Assembly (NCBI RefSeq): GCF_000378825.1
Contig: NZ_KB900388.1
Coordinates: 743,947 to 807,946, forward strand
From: Salinispora vitiensis
GTDB lineage: Bacteria; Actinomycetota; Actinomycetes; Mycobacteriales; Micromonosporaceae
Reading direction: 5' to 3'
Length of the DNA: 64,000 bases
Shown: in pieces, positions 1 through 8,407 of the stretch
Layout of the letters: the number at the start of each line of letters is the position of its first letter
Position numbering within the stretch: position 1 is the stretch's first letter
Notes under the pieces: model-generated
Databases searched by the model: none
Told to the model about the DNA's origin: nothing
The model's input: the letters and a program-made list of their open reading frames with translations, nothing else
Translations under genes and position numbers: made by a program

Positions 1-179
1 GCGTCCGTGTGGTGGGTCGTTCCCCGATGGTGCTCCATCCCAAATCGCGCCAGTCCCGACCCGAGGGGATCCTACCGGGTTCGCGGTGCGGCGCCCGGCC
101 GACGTTCCTCCGCCGTGCTCGGCGGGGCAGCGCCGGATCGAAGATCGACGGCGATGGGCGGCGCGGCTAGGATCGGCAC

Positions 180-1061
180 ATGGCGGGGCCGGGCGATCGG
201 GCGGACGGTCGGGGAAGTCTGCTCGCAATCAGTGATCTGCACGTGCGGCACGCGGAGAACCGGACGGTCGTTGAGCAGCTCCGCCCGGAGTCGCCAGCGG
301 ACTGGCTGCTGGTCGCCGGCGACGTGGGAGACACGGTCGCGCAGGTCGAATGGGCGCTGCGGCTGCTGGCTGCCCGGTTCGCGAAGGTGCTCTGGTCGCC
401 CGGCAACCACGAGCTGTGGAGCCTGCCAGCCGACCCGGTGCCCCTGCGCGGCGCCGCCCGCTACGCCCACCTGGTCGAGCTCTGCCGGGAGCTCGGCGTC
501 GTCACACCGGAGGACCCGTACCCGGTGTGGGAGGGGCCCGGCGGCCCGGTCACCGTGGCACCGCTGTTCCTGCTCTACGACTACAGCTGGCGTCCCGAGG
601 GCCTCGACACGTCGCAGGCGGCGCTCGCCGAGGCGTACCGGACCGGGATCGTCTGCACCGACGAGTACCTGCTGCACCCCGACCCGTACGAGAGCCGGTC
701 GGCCTGGTGCGCCGCCCGGGTCGCCGGGACGGCCCGGCGGCTGGCGGAGCGGGACCCGGCGCTGCCGACGGTCCTGGTGAACCACTGGCCGCTGCGTCGT
801 GAGCCCACCCGCATTCTCCGCTATCCGATCTTCGCGCAGTGGTGCGGCACCGAGGCGACGGCCGACTGGCATCGGCGTTTCGACGCCGTCGCGGTGGTCT
901 ACGGCCACCTCCACATCCCGCGCACCACCTGGTACGACGGGGTGCGCTTCGAGGAGGTGTCGGTGGGCTACCCCCGGGAGTGGCGGCGCCGGGGCGGGCC
1001 GCCGGGGCAGCCGCGCCGGATCCTGCCGGCGCCGGCGGGGTCGCCACCGACCGCCTGGTAG
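180..1061 (+). CDS. Metallophosphoesterase (calcineurin-like)
   Basis: A 293-residue cytosolic metallophosphoesterase. The signature blocks appear in the family order: ISDLHVRH near the N-terminus (metal-binding D and H), GDVGDT, GNHELW, VNHWPL and, near the C-terminus, YGHLHIPR. These ligate the two-metal centre that hydrolyses phosphate mono- or diesters. There is no signal peptide or membrane segment. The substrate cannot be told from sequence. The gene stands alone before the LigD-type polymerase, and no terminator is obvious between them. Start is the first ATG that precedes the DLH motif. Confidence 0.85.
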   Translation: MAGPGDRADGRGSLLAISDLHVRHAENRTVVEQLRPESPADWLLVAGDVGDTVAQVEWALRLLAARFAKVLWSPGNHELWSLPADPVPLRGAARYAHLVELCRELGVVTPEDPYPVWEGPGGPVTVAPLFLLYDYSWRPEGLDTSQAALAEAYRTGIVCTDEYLLHPDPYESRSAWCAARVAGTARRLAERDPALPTVLVNHWPLRREPTRILRYPIFAQWCGTEATADWHRRFDAVAVVYGHLHIPRTTWYDGVRFEEVSVGYPREWRRRGGPPGQPRRILPAPAGSPPTAW

Positions 1062-1151
1062 CCCGTTCCTTCGCCGGGGTTGTCGGATCCGTGCGGCTGG
1101 CGATGCGCGTCCGACCCGAGGTGCGCGTCGGATCACGGCTACGGTGTGGAC

Positions 1152-2123
1152 GTGGCGACGCCGGCCGAGCAGATCCGGGTGGGACGGCGGCTGGTCCGCG
1201 TCTCCAACCCGGACAAGCCCTACTTCTCCGAGTTGGGGCTGACCAAAATCGATGTGGTGCGTTACTTCCTGGCGGTCGGCGAGGGCATCCTGCGCGCCCT
1301 TCGGGACCGGCCGACGATGCTCGAACGGTGGCCGCGCGGCGTCTTCGCCGGTGCCAAGATCGCGACGCGGGCGGACAACCGCGGGGACGCCTTCTTCCAG
1401 AAGCGGCTGCCGGCGGGCGCTCCCGACTGGGTTCGCACCGTGCACCTGACGTTCCCGAGCGGTCGGAGCGCGGACGAGCTCGCGCCGAGTGAGCTGGCCG
1501 TGGTGGCCTGGGCGGTCAACCTCGGCACGCTCCGGTTCCACCCGTGGCCGGTGTCCCGACCTGATGTCGAGCGACCGGACCAGCTCCGCATCGACCTGGA
1601 TCCGCTACCCGGGGTCGGGTTCGACCAGGTGGTACCGGTGGCGCACGAGGTCCGCGCATTCCTCGACGAGCTCGGCCTGGTTGGCTACCCGAAGACCACC
1701 GGGGGACGAGGGTTGCACGTCTACCTCACCATCGAGCCACGGTGGGGCTTCGGTGACTGCCGCCGGGCGGTGCTGGCGTTGGGTCGGGAGATCCAGCGCC
1801 GTCGGCCCGACCTGGTCACCACCACCTGGTGGCGGGAACAACGGGATCGGCCGGTCTTCGTCGACTACAACCAGATGGCCCGGGACCACACGATGGCCTC
1901 GGCGTACTCGATCCGGCCCACCCCGGCGGCGCTGGTCTCCGCCCCGGTGGCCTGGACTGAGCTGGACGATGCCCAGCCGGAGGACTTCGACATCACCACG
2001 ATGCCGGCCCGCTTCGCCGAGCACGGCGATCCACACGCGGGGCTGGACGAACGGGCGTATTCGCTGGAGCCGTTGCTGGAGCTGGCCGACCGGGAGAAGC
2101 TGGCGGCGCCGCCCGAGCGTTAG
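1152..2123 (+). CDS. LigD-type polymerase domain (NHEJ primase-polymerase)
   Basis: About 323 residues, the length of a single LigD polymerase (archaeo-eukaryotic primase-like) domain without ligase or phosphoesterase domains. Conserved family blocks include RVSNPDKPYF, the catalytic RIDLDP (two metal-binding acidic residues), TTGGRGLHVYL, and VFVDYNQMARD followed by SAYSIRP. It should add nucleotides during non-homologous end joining or other repair, with Ku and a ligase encoded elsewhere. An in-frame start exists at 1080, but homology begins just after the GTG at 1152, which I prefer. It is convergent with the AsnC regulator, whose stop codon overlaps this 3' end by 4 bases. Confidence 0.88.
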   Translation: MATPAEQIRVGRRLVRVSNPDKPYFSELGLTKIDVVRYFLAVGEGILRALRDRPTMLERWPRGVFAGAKIATRADNRGDAFFQKRLPAGAPDWVRTVHLTFPSGRSADELAPSELAVVAWAVNLGTLRFHPWPVSRPDVERPDQLRIDLDPLPGVGFDQVVPVAHEVRAFLDELGLVGYPKTTGGRGLHVYLTIEPRWGFGDCRRAVLALGREIQRRRPDLVTTTWWREQRDRPVFVDYNQMARDHTMASAYSIRPTPAALVSAPVAWTELDDAQPEDFDITTMPARFAEHGDPHAGLDERAYSLEPLLELADREKLAAPPER

Positions 2124-2671
2124 GGTCCCGGGCGCCGGGGGCCGGGAGACGGTGGGGACGCAGCCGGGCCCCAGGGCGACGTCTCGCCGTCGAACTCGTG
2201 GAAGACCAGCCAGGTGCGGCTGGAGAGCACCCCGGGGATGCTCTGCACCCGGGTCAGCACCACGTCTCGCAGCGTGGCGTTGTCCGGGGCCCGGACCAGA
2301 GCGAGTACGTCGTGCTCGCCGCCGACCAGCGCGGCGTGCTCCAGGTAGCGCACCTGGGCCAGCTCCGCCGAGACCTCCCGCCAGGTGTTCTGTTCGATGG
2401 TGATGGCGATGTACGCCGACGTACCCAGGCCGGCGGCCTCCGGCGTCACCCGGGCATGAAAGCCGGTGACCACACCGTCGCGGAGCAACCGCTCCATCCG
2501 GGCGTACGCGTTGGTTCGGGAGATGTGCAGGCGTGCGGCGAGCGTCCGCACCGACGTGCGTCCGTCCCGGACCAACTCGGCCAGGATGCGACGGTCCACA
2601 TCGTCCAGGGGCCGGGCCGATTGTCCCGGCCCGGTCGCCGCGGCCCTACCCGGGTCGGACTCTTGGCTCAT
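2120..2671 (-). CDS. Lrp/AsnC family transcriptional regulator
   Basis: 183 residues with an N-terminal winged helix-turn-helix (DDVDRRILAELVRDGR through ISRTNAYARMERLLRDG) and a C-terminal RAM/ligand-binding domain of the Lrp/AsnC family. The start ATG (2669-2671) is preceded by a strong GGGGAGG ribosome site, so the much longer upstream open frame is not coding. It is divergent from the 2-oxoacid dehydrogenase operon with about 105 bases between, the arrangement of BkdR/Lrp-like regulators that control branched-chain keto-acid dehydrogenase genes. It probably senses an amino acid or keto acid; the ligand is inference. Confidence 0.88.
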   Translation of the reverse strand: MSQESDPGRAAATGPGQSARPLDDVDRRILAELVRDGRTSVRTLAARLHISRTNAYARMERLLRDGVVTGFHARVTPEAAGLGTSAYIAITIEQNTWREVSAELAQVRYLEHAALVGGEHDVLALVRAPDNATLRDVVLTRVQSIPGVLSSRTWLVFHEFDGETSPWGPAASPPSPGPRRPGP

Positions 2672-2690
2672 TGCGATACCTCCCCTAGGC

Positions 2691-2731
2691 CAACCATCCT
2701 GCGTTTTCACCGGTTCTTGAGTCAACCATCC
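2691..2731. promoter_or_regulatory. Direct repeat in the AsnC/E1 divergent promoter region
   Basis: The 9-base sequence CAACCATCC occurs at 2691-2699 and again at 2723-2731, 32 bases apart start to start, about three helical turns. The interval lies between the divergent AsnC-family regulator and the E1 alpha gene. This is a plausible site for an Lrp-type octamer that wraps DNA. Function is inferred from position only. Confidence 0.35.
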
Positions 2732-2776
2732 GACCACAGGAGCATGGGCGCACCAGACGTCCAGGAGGTACCCGCC

Positions 2777-3925
2777 GTGACAACCACATCCCGGGCGGTT
2801 CGCCGAAAGTCTCGGCCGGCCGCGCCGCCGGACCCGGCCCGCCCGTTCCTGCCCACCACCGAGCAGATTCGCCTGCTCGACCCCGCCGGCACCCCGCTGC
2901 CGGCGCACCCCGACTACCCGGTGCCCCCCGTTGAGGCGCTGGTCGAGCTGTATCGCCGGATGGTGCTCGGCCGTCGCTTCGACCTGCAGGCCACCGCCCT
3001 GACCAAACAGGGTCGGCTCGCCGTCTACCCGTCGGCTCGGGGCCAGGAGGCATGTCAGGTCGGCGCGGTCCTCGCGCTGCGCGACGAGGACTGGGTGTTC
3101 CCGACCTATCGCGAGTCGATGGCGTTGACCGCCCGGGGGATCGACCCCGTCGAGGTGCTGACCCTGCTCCGCGGTGACTGGCACTGTGGTTACGATCCGG
3201 CCGTCCGGCGTACCGCCCCGCAGTGCACCCCGTTGGCCACCCAGTGTGTGCACGCCGCCGGCCTCGCCTACGGCGAGGCGTACCAGGGTCGGGACACGGT
3301 GGCACTGGCCTTTCTCGGCGACGGCGCCACCAGCGAGGGTGATTTCCACGAGGGGGTCAACTTCGCCGCCGTCTTCAAGGCGCCGGTCGTCTACCTCATC
3401 CAGAACAACGAGTACGCGATCAGCGTGCCGCTGTCCCGGCAGACCGCCGCACCCAGTCTCGCGTACAAGGGCGTCGGGTACGGCGTGCCCAGCGAGCGGG
3501 TCGACGGCAACGACCCGGTCGCCGTCCTTGCGGTGCTCACCCGGGCCGTGGCGCACGCCCGTGCTGGCCACGGCCCCTTCCTGGTCGAGGCGCACACCTA
3601 CCGGATGGAGCCGCACACCAACGCCGACGACGCCGCCCGCTACCGGGACGCCGATGAGGTGGCGAGCTGGCAGGACCGGGACCCGGTCGTCCGGCTGGAA
3701 ACCTACCTGCGGGACCGGGGGGCGTTGGACGACACCACCGTGGCGCGGGTGGCCGCGCAGGCCGAGGAGTACGCGGCCGACCTGCGCGAGCGGATGCACG
3801 ACAAGCCGACCGTTGACCCGTTGACGCTCTTCGACCACGTCTACGCCGAACCAACGCCGCAGCTGGTCGAACAGCGGGCGCAGGTTCGCGCCGAGTTGGC
3901 CGCCGACCAGGAGGGAGCCGGGTGA
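2777..3925 (+). CDS. 2-oxoacid dehydrogenase E1 component, alpha subunit
   Basis: 382 residues, the usual length for E1 alpha of pyruvate or branched-chain 2-oxoacid dehydrogenase. The thiamine diphosphate motif begins at about residue 179 (LGDGATSEGDFHEGVNF and, about 30 residues on, QNN). Other family blocks are YPSARGQEACQVG, FPTYRESM and EAHTYRMEPHTNADD. The GTG at 2777 is chosen because AGGAGG lies 8 bases upstream; the upstream in-frame extension overlaps the AsnC gene and is not coding. First gene of a coupled E1a-E1b-E2 operon. Pyruvate and branched-chain keto-acid versions cannot be separated by eye; the AsnC neighbour slightly favours branched-chain. Confidence 0.92.
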   Translation: MTTTSRAVRRKSRPAAPPDPARPFLPTTEQIRLLDPAGTPLPAHPDYPVPPVEALVELYRRMVLGRRFDLQATALTKQGRLAVYPSARGQEACQVGAVLALRDEDWVFPTYRESMALTARGIDPVEVLTLLRGDWHCGYDPAVRRTAPQCTPLATQCVHAAGLAYGEAYQGRDTVALAFLGDGATSEGDFHEGVNFAAVFKAPVVYLIQNNEYAISVPLSRQTAAPSLAYKGVGYGVPSERVDGNDPVAVLAVLTRAVAHARAGHGPFLVEAHTYRMEPHTNADDAARYRDADEVASWQDRDPVVRLETYLRDRGALDDTTVARVAAQAEEYAADLRERMHDKPTVDPLTLFDHVYAEPTPQLVEQRAQVRAELAADQEGAG

Positions 3926-4932
3926 TGGCAAGCATGACCATGGCGAAGGCGCTCAACGCCGCGCTCGCCGACGCGATGCTCGACGACGACCGGGTGGTCG
4001 TCTTCGGCGAGGATGTCGGCCAACTCGGCGGGGTGTTCCGGATCACTGACGGGCTGGCGGCCCGCTTCGGCGACAAGCGCTGCTTCGACACTCCGCTCGC
4101 CGAGGCCGGCATCGTCGGCTTCGCGGTCGGCCTCGCCATGTCCGGGCTCCGCCCGGTGGTGGAGCTGCAGTTCGACGCGTTCGGGTACCCGGCCTTCGAG
4201 CAGATCGCCTCGCACGTGGCGAAGCTGCGCAACCGTACCCGGAGCGCGCTGACCGTGCCGATCGTGATCCGGATCCCGTACGCTGGTGGCATCGGCGGGG
4301 TGGAGCACCACTGCGACTCCTCGGAGGCGTACTACGCGCACACCCCCGGTTTGAAGGTCGTAACCCCGGCCACCGTGGCCGACGCCTACTCGCTGCTGCG
4401 TTCGGCGATCGACGACCCGGACCCGGTCATCTTCTTGGAGCCGAAGAAGCTCTACTTCGCTAGCTCCGAGGCGCAGCTGCCGGTCCGGACCGAGCCGTTC
4501 GGCCGCGCCGTCGTACGTCGTCCGGGCACTGACGCCACCCTGGTCGCGTACGGGCCGGCGGTGCCGGTGGCCCTGGCCGCTGCCGAGGCAGCCCAGGCGG
4601 AGGGCCGGGACCTTGAAGTCGTTGACGTGCGGACGATCGTGCCGTTCGACGACGGCACGATCGCGGCGTCGGTGCGGAGAACGGGCCGGTGCGTGGTGGT
4701 GCACGAGGCCCAGGGCTTTGCCGGGGTCGGTGCGGAGATCGCCGCGCGCGTGCAGGAGCGTTGCTTCCACTCCCTGCTCGCGCCGGTGCTGCGGGTCGCC
4801 GGGTTGGACATCCCGTACCCGGCGCCGATGCTGGAGCACACCCATCTGCCGTCGGTGGATCGGGTGCTTGACACGGTGGCCCGCCTCCAGTGGGATGACC
4901 AGCCCGACGAGCGGTGGGTGACGGTCGGATGA
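3925..4932 (+). CDS. 2-oxoacid dehydrogenase E1 component, beta subunit
   Basis: 335 residues, the normal length of the E1 beta subunit (transketolase pyrimidine-binding and C-terminal domains). Conserved stretches include VVFGEDVGQLGGVFR, FDTPLAEAGIVGFAVGLAM, PYAGGIGGVEHHCDSSEA and, towards the C-terminus, FAGVGAEIAARVQE. It pairs with E1 alpha in an alpha2-beta2 tetramer that decarboxylates the 2-oxoacid. The ATG at 3925 shares one base with the E1 alpha stop codon, indicating translational coupling; a GTG one codon earlier is possible. Confidence 0.92.
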   Translation: MASMTMAKALNAALADAMLDDDRVVVFGEDVGQLGGVFRITDGLAARFGDKRCFDTPLAEAGIVGFAVGLAMSGLRPVVELQFDAFGYPAFEQIASHVAKLRNRTRSALTVPIVIRIPYAGGIGGVEHHCDSSEAYYAHTPGLKVVTPATVADAYSLLRSAIDDPDPVIFLEPKKLYFASSEAQLPVRTEPFGRAVVRRPGTDATLVAYGPAVPVALAAAEAAQAEGRDLEVVDVRTIVPFDDGTIAASVRRTGRCVVVHEAQGFAGVGAEIAARVQERCFHSLLAPVLRVAGLDIPYPAPMLEHTHLPSVDRVLDTVARLQWDDQPDERWVTVG

Positions 4933-6278
4933 GTGAGCGAGTCTTCCTCCTGCCGGATCTCGGGGAAGGGCTGAGCGAGGCGGAGATCGTCGAGTGGCGG
5001 GTCGCCGTGGGCGACACGGTGACGGTGGACCAGGCCGTCGTGGAGGTGGAGACCGCCAAGGCGGTGGTCGACGTGCCCTGCCCGTACGCCGGACGGGTGG
5101 TGGCCCTGCACGGCACGGCGGGCGAGGTGCGGCCGGTCGGCCAGCCCTTGATCACCATTGCGTCGCTGGCGGCGGTCGAGGCGGATGGTGCTCCTGGGGG
5201 CTCTGGTGGGCCGGTGGTCAACCGTGAGCCGGAGCAGGATGGCTCCGGGAACGTCTTGATCGGGTATGGGACCGGCCACGGCGGAGCGGCTCGCCGACGC
5301 CGGTCCCGGGCCGCCCCGACCGGTGTCGTGTCCAGTGGTGCCGCCCCGACCGGCACTGCCCCGGGTGGTGGCCGGGGGCCAGCCGGCGGGAGCGTTCGGG
5401 TCATCTCGCCGATCGTGCGGCGCTTGGCGAAGCAGCGCGGCGTTGACCTGGCCGCCCTGCGTGGTACCGGCCCCGGTGGGGTGATTCGCCGGGCTGATGT
5501 GGAGGCCGCCACCCTGGCTCCGGTCACTGCGCCCGCTGTGTCCGCCGCGAACGCCGTGCCGGCGGCGGAAGCCGTGCCCGCCGACGGCGATGTGATCGTG
5601 CCGTTGACCGGTATCCGTAAGGTCATCGCCGAGAAGCTCTCCCGCAGCCGGCGGGAGATTCCCGAGGTGACGATCTGGGTGGATGCCGACGCGACCGCCC
5701 TGCTGGAGACCCGCGCGGCGATCAACGCGGCCACCCCGGCCGAACCGGTGAGCGTCCTGGCGCTGCTCGCCCGGATCTGCCTCGCTGGGCTGCGGCGATT
5801 CCCCCAGCTCAATGCCCGGGTAGACAGTGGGGCGCAGCGGATCGTCCAGTCCGCCGGGGTGCATCTGGGCATCGCGGCCCAGACCGACCGAGGGCTCGTG
5901 GTTCCGGTGCTGCGCGACGCGCAGCGGCTCACCACGGCCGGGCTGGCCGCCGCGCTGGCCGAGACCACGGCGGCGGCGCGGGCCGGCACGCTGCCACCGA
6001 GCCGGCTCACCGGCGGGACGTTCACGCTGAACAACTACGGCGTGTTCGGGGTGGACGGGTCCACACCGATCATCAACCATCCGGAGGCGGCGCTGCTCGG
6101 CGTCGGCCGGATTGTGGACAAGCCGTGGGTGGTGGACGGGCAGCTTGCGGTACGCAAGGTGACGCAGCTCAGCCTCACTTTTGATCATCGGGTCTGCGAC
6201 GGCGGGGTGGCCGGTGGCTTCCTGCGGCATGTCGCGGACTGTGTCGAGCGGCCAGCGGTGCTGATCGCGAACCTCTGA
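4929..6278 (+). CDS. Dihydrolipoyllysine-residue acyltransferase (E2)
   Basis: 449 residues in classical E2 order. An N-terminal lipoyl domain carries the lipoylated Lys (VETAKAVVDVP, about residue 44). A Gly/Ala/Pro-rich linker follows, then a peripheral-subunit-binding domain at about 157-195 (ISPIVRRLAKQRGVDL). The C-terminal acyltransferase domain has the catalytic HxxxDG as DHRVCDGG near residue 419. The ATGA overlap with E1 beta indicates coupling. No E3 (lipoamide dehydrogenase) follows, so E3 must be encoded elsewhere. The linker is short and has a single lipoyl domain. A hairpin terminator follows the stop. Confidence 0.93.
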   Translation: MSERVFLLPDLGEGLSEAEIVEWRVAVGDTVTVDQAVVEVETAKAVVDVPCPYAGRVVALHGTAGEVRPVGQPLITIASLAAVEADGAPGGSGGPVVNREPEQDGSGNVLIGYGTGHGGAARRRRSRAAPTGVVSSGAAPTGTAPGGGRGPAGGSVRVISPIVRRLAKQRGVDLAALRGTGPGGVIRRADVEAATLAPVTAPAVSAANAVPAAEAVPADGDVIVPLTGIRKVIAEKLSRSRREIPEVTIWVDADATALLETRAAINAATPAEPVSVLALLARICLAGLRRFPQLNARVDSGAQRIVQSAGVHLGIAAQTDRGLVVPVLRDAQRLTTAGLAAALAETTAAARAGTLPPSRLTGGTFTLNNYGVFGVDGSTPIINHPEAALLGVGRIVDKPWVVDGQLAVRKVTQLSLTFDHRVCDGGVAGGFLRHVADCVERPAVLIANL

Positions 6279-6284
6279 CCAGGA

Positions 6285-6307
6285 CGCGGGGCCCGTAGGC
6301 CCCGCGT
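6285..6307 (+). terminator. Hairpin terminator after E2
   Basis: ACGCGGG at 6285-6291 pairs with CCCGCGT at 6301-6307, with a further GC pair of helices inside and a CGTA loop, seven bases after the E2 stop codon. No U-tract follows, as is usual for actinobacterial hairpin terminators. Confidence 0.6.
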
Positions 6308-6348
6308 TCCGGGCTCCACCGCACGTTGGAGAAAATTTCGGACGAACA

Positions 6349-6429
6349 GCCCCTAATCGGCTCGGATATGAACGGTGAGCCTGATCGGGCAGGCTCGGAA
6401 CAGAAAGCACGAAGCCGTGAAACAGGGGC
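6349..6429 (+). promoter_or_regulatory. Candidate structured leader RNA upstream of the L,D-transpeptidase
   Basis: Within the AT-richer 245-base gap before the transpeptidase gene, nested complementary segments occur: GCCCCT (6349-6354) with AGGGGC (6424-6429), ACGG (6372-6375) with CCGT (6415-6418), and a perfect 7-base hairpin GAGCCTG/CAGGCTC (6377-6383 with 6390-6396). This is compatible with a folded 5' leader. I could not match it to a known riboswitch class. An alternative local hairpin at 6408-6419 competes with the second helix. Confidence 0.3.
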
Positions 6430-6523
6430 GATAATTGCGCCGCCGATTTTATTGAAATTGCGTTACCCGGGTTGCTTGGCGGAGAGAATGTGGCGGAGGA
6501 GGCGATCAACGGGGGGTACGCAC

Positions 6524-7807
6524 ATGACAATTAGGCGGCGAATGACGCTGCTCACGGTAACCGTCGCGGCCGTGTCGGTGGCGCTCGGCGGGTGCACCGC
6601 CGACAAGCGCGAGGAGGCCCAACCGGCTCCGCCGGAATTGACCGTGACGCCGGCCGACCGAGCGAAAGACATCCCGATCAGCGCCGAGGTCGGCACCGCG
6701 GTCAAGGACGGGACAATTACGGCGATCCGCGTCACCGACGACACGGGGGCCGAGGTCAAGGGAGAGCCCCGGGAGGATGGCTCGACCTGGGTGCCGAGCG
6801 CGCCGCTAACGCCAGAACGGACATACACGGCCGAGGTGACTGCTACCGGTAACTCGGGTAAAACAACTACCACTCGGAAAACCACCTTCACCACCGGGCC
6901 GAAGTCCACGAAACCGGCAATTACCAGCACGTTGTATTTCGCGGATGACCGGACGTACGGAACCGCTATGCCGGTGACGGTCGCGTTCGATCCGCCGATT
7001 CCGGAGGAGGCCCGGGCGGCCGTTCAGCGGCGCTTGTTTGTGCGGACCAATCCATCCCAGCCCGGGGCGTGGTCCTGGGTATCCGACGGCAGCCAGGTCT
7101 ACTACCGGGCGCCGGACTTCTGGCAACCGGGTACGACGATCAGTTTCCGCGCCGGTTTGGAGGGCCTGCCGATCGGTGAGGAGTACGTGGGCGACGCCGA
7201 CCGGCGGGCGACCTCGAAGATCGGTCGTCAGGTCGCCTTGGAGATCGACAACGAGACCAAGCAGATGTCGGTGTTCCAGGACGGAAAGCTGCTGCGGGAG
7301 CTACCGGTGAGCCTCGGCAAGCCGAGCACGCCGACCTCCAGTGGGAAGATGGTGATCATGGAGAAGCATGAGTTCACCACCTTCGACACCCGTGGCTCGG
7401 CGGACCCGTACGTGGTGGATGTCGAAGATGCGCAGCGGCTGACCTGGCAGGGCGAATTCCTACACGGCGCGCCCTGGTCGGAGGGCGTTCAGGGGTACCG
7501 CAACGTCTCCCACGGCTGTACCAACCTCTCGGCCGGCAGCGCCGACTGGCTGATGGGCGTCACCCAGGTCGGCGACCTGGTGACCATCAAGGGCACCGAG
7601 GTGACGTTGGGCGAGGGCAACGGCTGGACCGCCTGGAACGTGAGCTGGGAGGAGTACGTCAAGGGCAGCGCCCTGCCCGTGCCGGCAAGTCTGAAACCGA
7701 GTCCGGCCGCCCCGAACCCGGGCGCGGTGGCCGGCGGCTCTCCCGCACCGGTGCCGTCCGAGGGCAGCGGTTCCCCTGCTCCAGAGCCCTCCGTGAGCGG
7801 CGGCTGA
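6524..7807 (+). CDS. Lipoprotein L,D-transpeptidase (LdtMt2-like)
   Basis: 427 residues. The N-terminus is a lipoprotein signal peptide: basic start, hydrophobic core, and lipobox LGGC with Cys at about residue 24. Two Ig-like domains follow, as in mycobacterial LdtMt enzymes. A YkuD catalytic domain carries the active-site motif SHGCTN near residue 328. A Pro/Ser-rich tail ends the protein. It forms 3-3 cross-links in peptidoglycan outside the membrane. The ATG at 6524 is preceded by GGGGGG and gives a proper signal peptide; the upstream in-frame extension does not. Monocistronic, with a strong terminator downstream. Confidence 0.92.
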   Translation: MTIRRRMTLLTVTVAAVSVALGGCTADKREEAQPAPPELTVTPADRAKDIPISAEVGTAVKDGTITAIRVTDDTGAEVKGEPREDGSTWVPSAPLTPERTYTAEVTATGNSGKTTTTRKTTFTTGPKSTKPAITSTLYFADDRTYGTAMPVTVAFDPPIPEEARAAVQRRLFVRTNPSQPGAWSWVSDGSQVYYRAPDFWQPGTTISFRAGLEGLPIGEEYVGDADRRATSKIGRQVALEIDNETKQMSVFQDGKLLRELPVSLGKPSTPTSSGKMVIMEKHEFTTFDTRGSADPYVVDVEDAQRLTWQGEFLHGAPWSEGVQGYRNVSHGCTNLSAGSADWLMGVTQVGDLVTIKGTEVTLGEGNGWTAWNVSWEEYVKGSALPVPASLKPSPAAPNPGAVAGGSPAPVPSEGSGSPAPEPSVSGG

Positions 7808-7833
7808 CCGCCGGAGCTGAGGTGACGGGTTGT

Positions 7834-7873
7834 CCCGGGCGTTCCCTCCGGTAAGCCGGAGGGAACGCCCGGG
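7834..7873. terminator. Bidirectional hairpin between LDT and FKBP genes
   Basis: A perfect 18-base-pair inverted repeat (7834-7851 with 7856-7873) with a TAAG loop sits between the convergent transpeptidase and FKBP genes. It should terminate transcripts from both sides. Confidence 0.85.
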
Positions 7874-7891
7874 CCCGGTTGGTCGGACCGG

Positions 7892-8275
7892 TCAGCGGAG
7901 GCCGACCAGGTCAACGACGAAGACCAGCGTCTCGCCTGGCCGAATGACGCCACCGGCGCCGCGGTCGCCGTAGGCGAGGTGCGGCGGAATGGTCAGTCGC
8001 CGTCGGCCGCCGACCCGCATGCCGACCACACCCTGGTCCCAGCCGGCGATGACCCGCCCGCCACCGAGGGGGAACTCGAGCGGCTCGCCGCGGTTCCACG
8101 ATGCGTCGAACTCACGGCCCGTGGAGTGGGCGACACCCACGTAGTGGACGCGGGCGACCTGCCCGGCCTTCGCCTCCGCGCCCTCGCCGACAGTGATCTC
8201 CTCGACGAGGAGGTCGCTCGGCGGGTCGCCCTCGATCGGTCCCACCTCGGGCTTCGTTGCCTGGTTCACCAGCAT
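7892..8275 (-). CDS. FKBP-type peptidyl-prolyl cis-trans isomerase
   Basis: 127 residues, a single FKBP domain. Typical blocks are VHYVGVAHSTGREFDASW, FPLGGGRVIAGWDQGVVGM, RRRLTIPPHLAYGDRGAGG and IRPGETLVFVVDLVG. It accelerates prolyl isomerisation in the cytosol, as no signal peptide is present. The ATG at 8273-8275 is preceded by AGGA and begins the conserved part; the 36-residue upstream extension lacks similarity. Convergent with the L,D-transpeptidase. Confidence 0.93.
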   Translation of the reverse strand: MLVNQATKPEVGPIEGDPPSDLLVEEITVGEGAEAKAGQVARVHYVGVAHSTGREFDASWNRGEPLEFPLGGGRVIAGWDQGVVGMRVGGRRRLTIPPHLAYGDRGAGGVIRPGETLVFVVDLVGLR

Positions 8276-8355
8276 CTCCTGTCCTTCGTCGTCCTGCCTG
8301 ACCTGCCCGATCCTGCCGGATCGCCGCAGGCCGACCGCCAGGGGGCGGTAACCAC

Positions 8356-8392
8356 GCTGGGCGGGCGTCACCAGTGGTGACACCCGCCCAGC
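8356..8392 (-). terminator. Hairpin terminator downstream of the DoxX gene
   Basis: GCTGGGCGGG (8356-8365) pairs with CCCGCCCAGC (8383-8392). The inner GTCACC/GGTGAC helix is separated from it by one mismatch and closes on an AGT loop. It lies just after the DoxX stop on the minus strand and upstream of the FKBP gene. Confidence 0.75.
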
Positions 8393-8407
8393 GGAGTACC
8401 GGGATCG

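Noticed and set aside
72..1541. Long antisense open frame of about 490 codons over the phosphoesterase and polymerase genes
   Set aside because: Arg/Pro-rich, no family motifs, and both forward genes carry catalytic motifs. This is a GC-bias shadow.
2120..3931. Reading the AsnC regulator as a 600-residue protein extending through the E1 alpha gene
   Set aside because: A strong ribosome site and ATG at 2671 give the normal AsnC length, and the rest overlaps an obvious E1 alpha gene.
4452..6530. 690-codon antisense frame over E1 beta, E2 and the LDT leader
   Set aside because: Low-complexity Arg/Ser/Pro translation with no motif; the opposite strand encodes canonical E2 domains.
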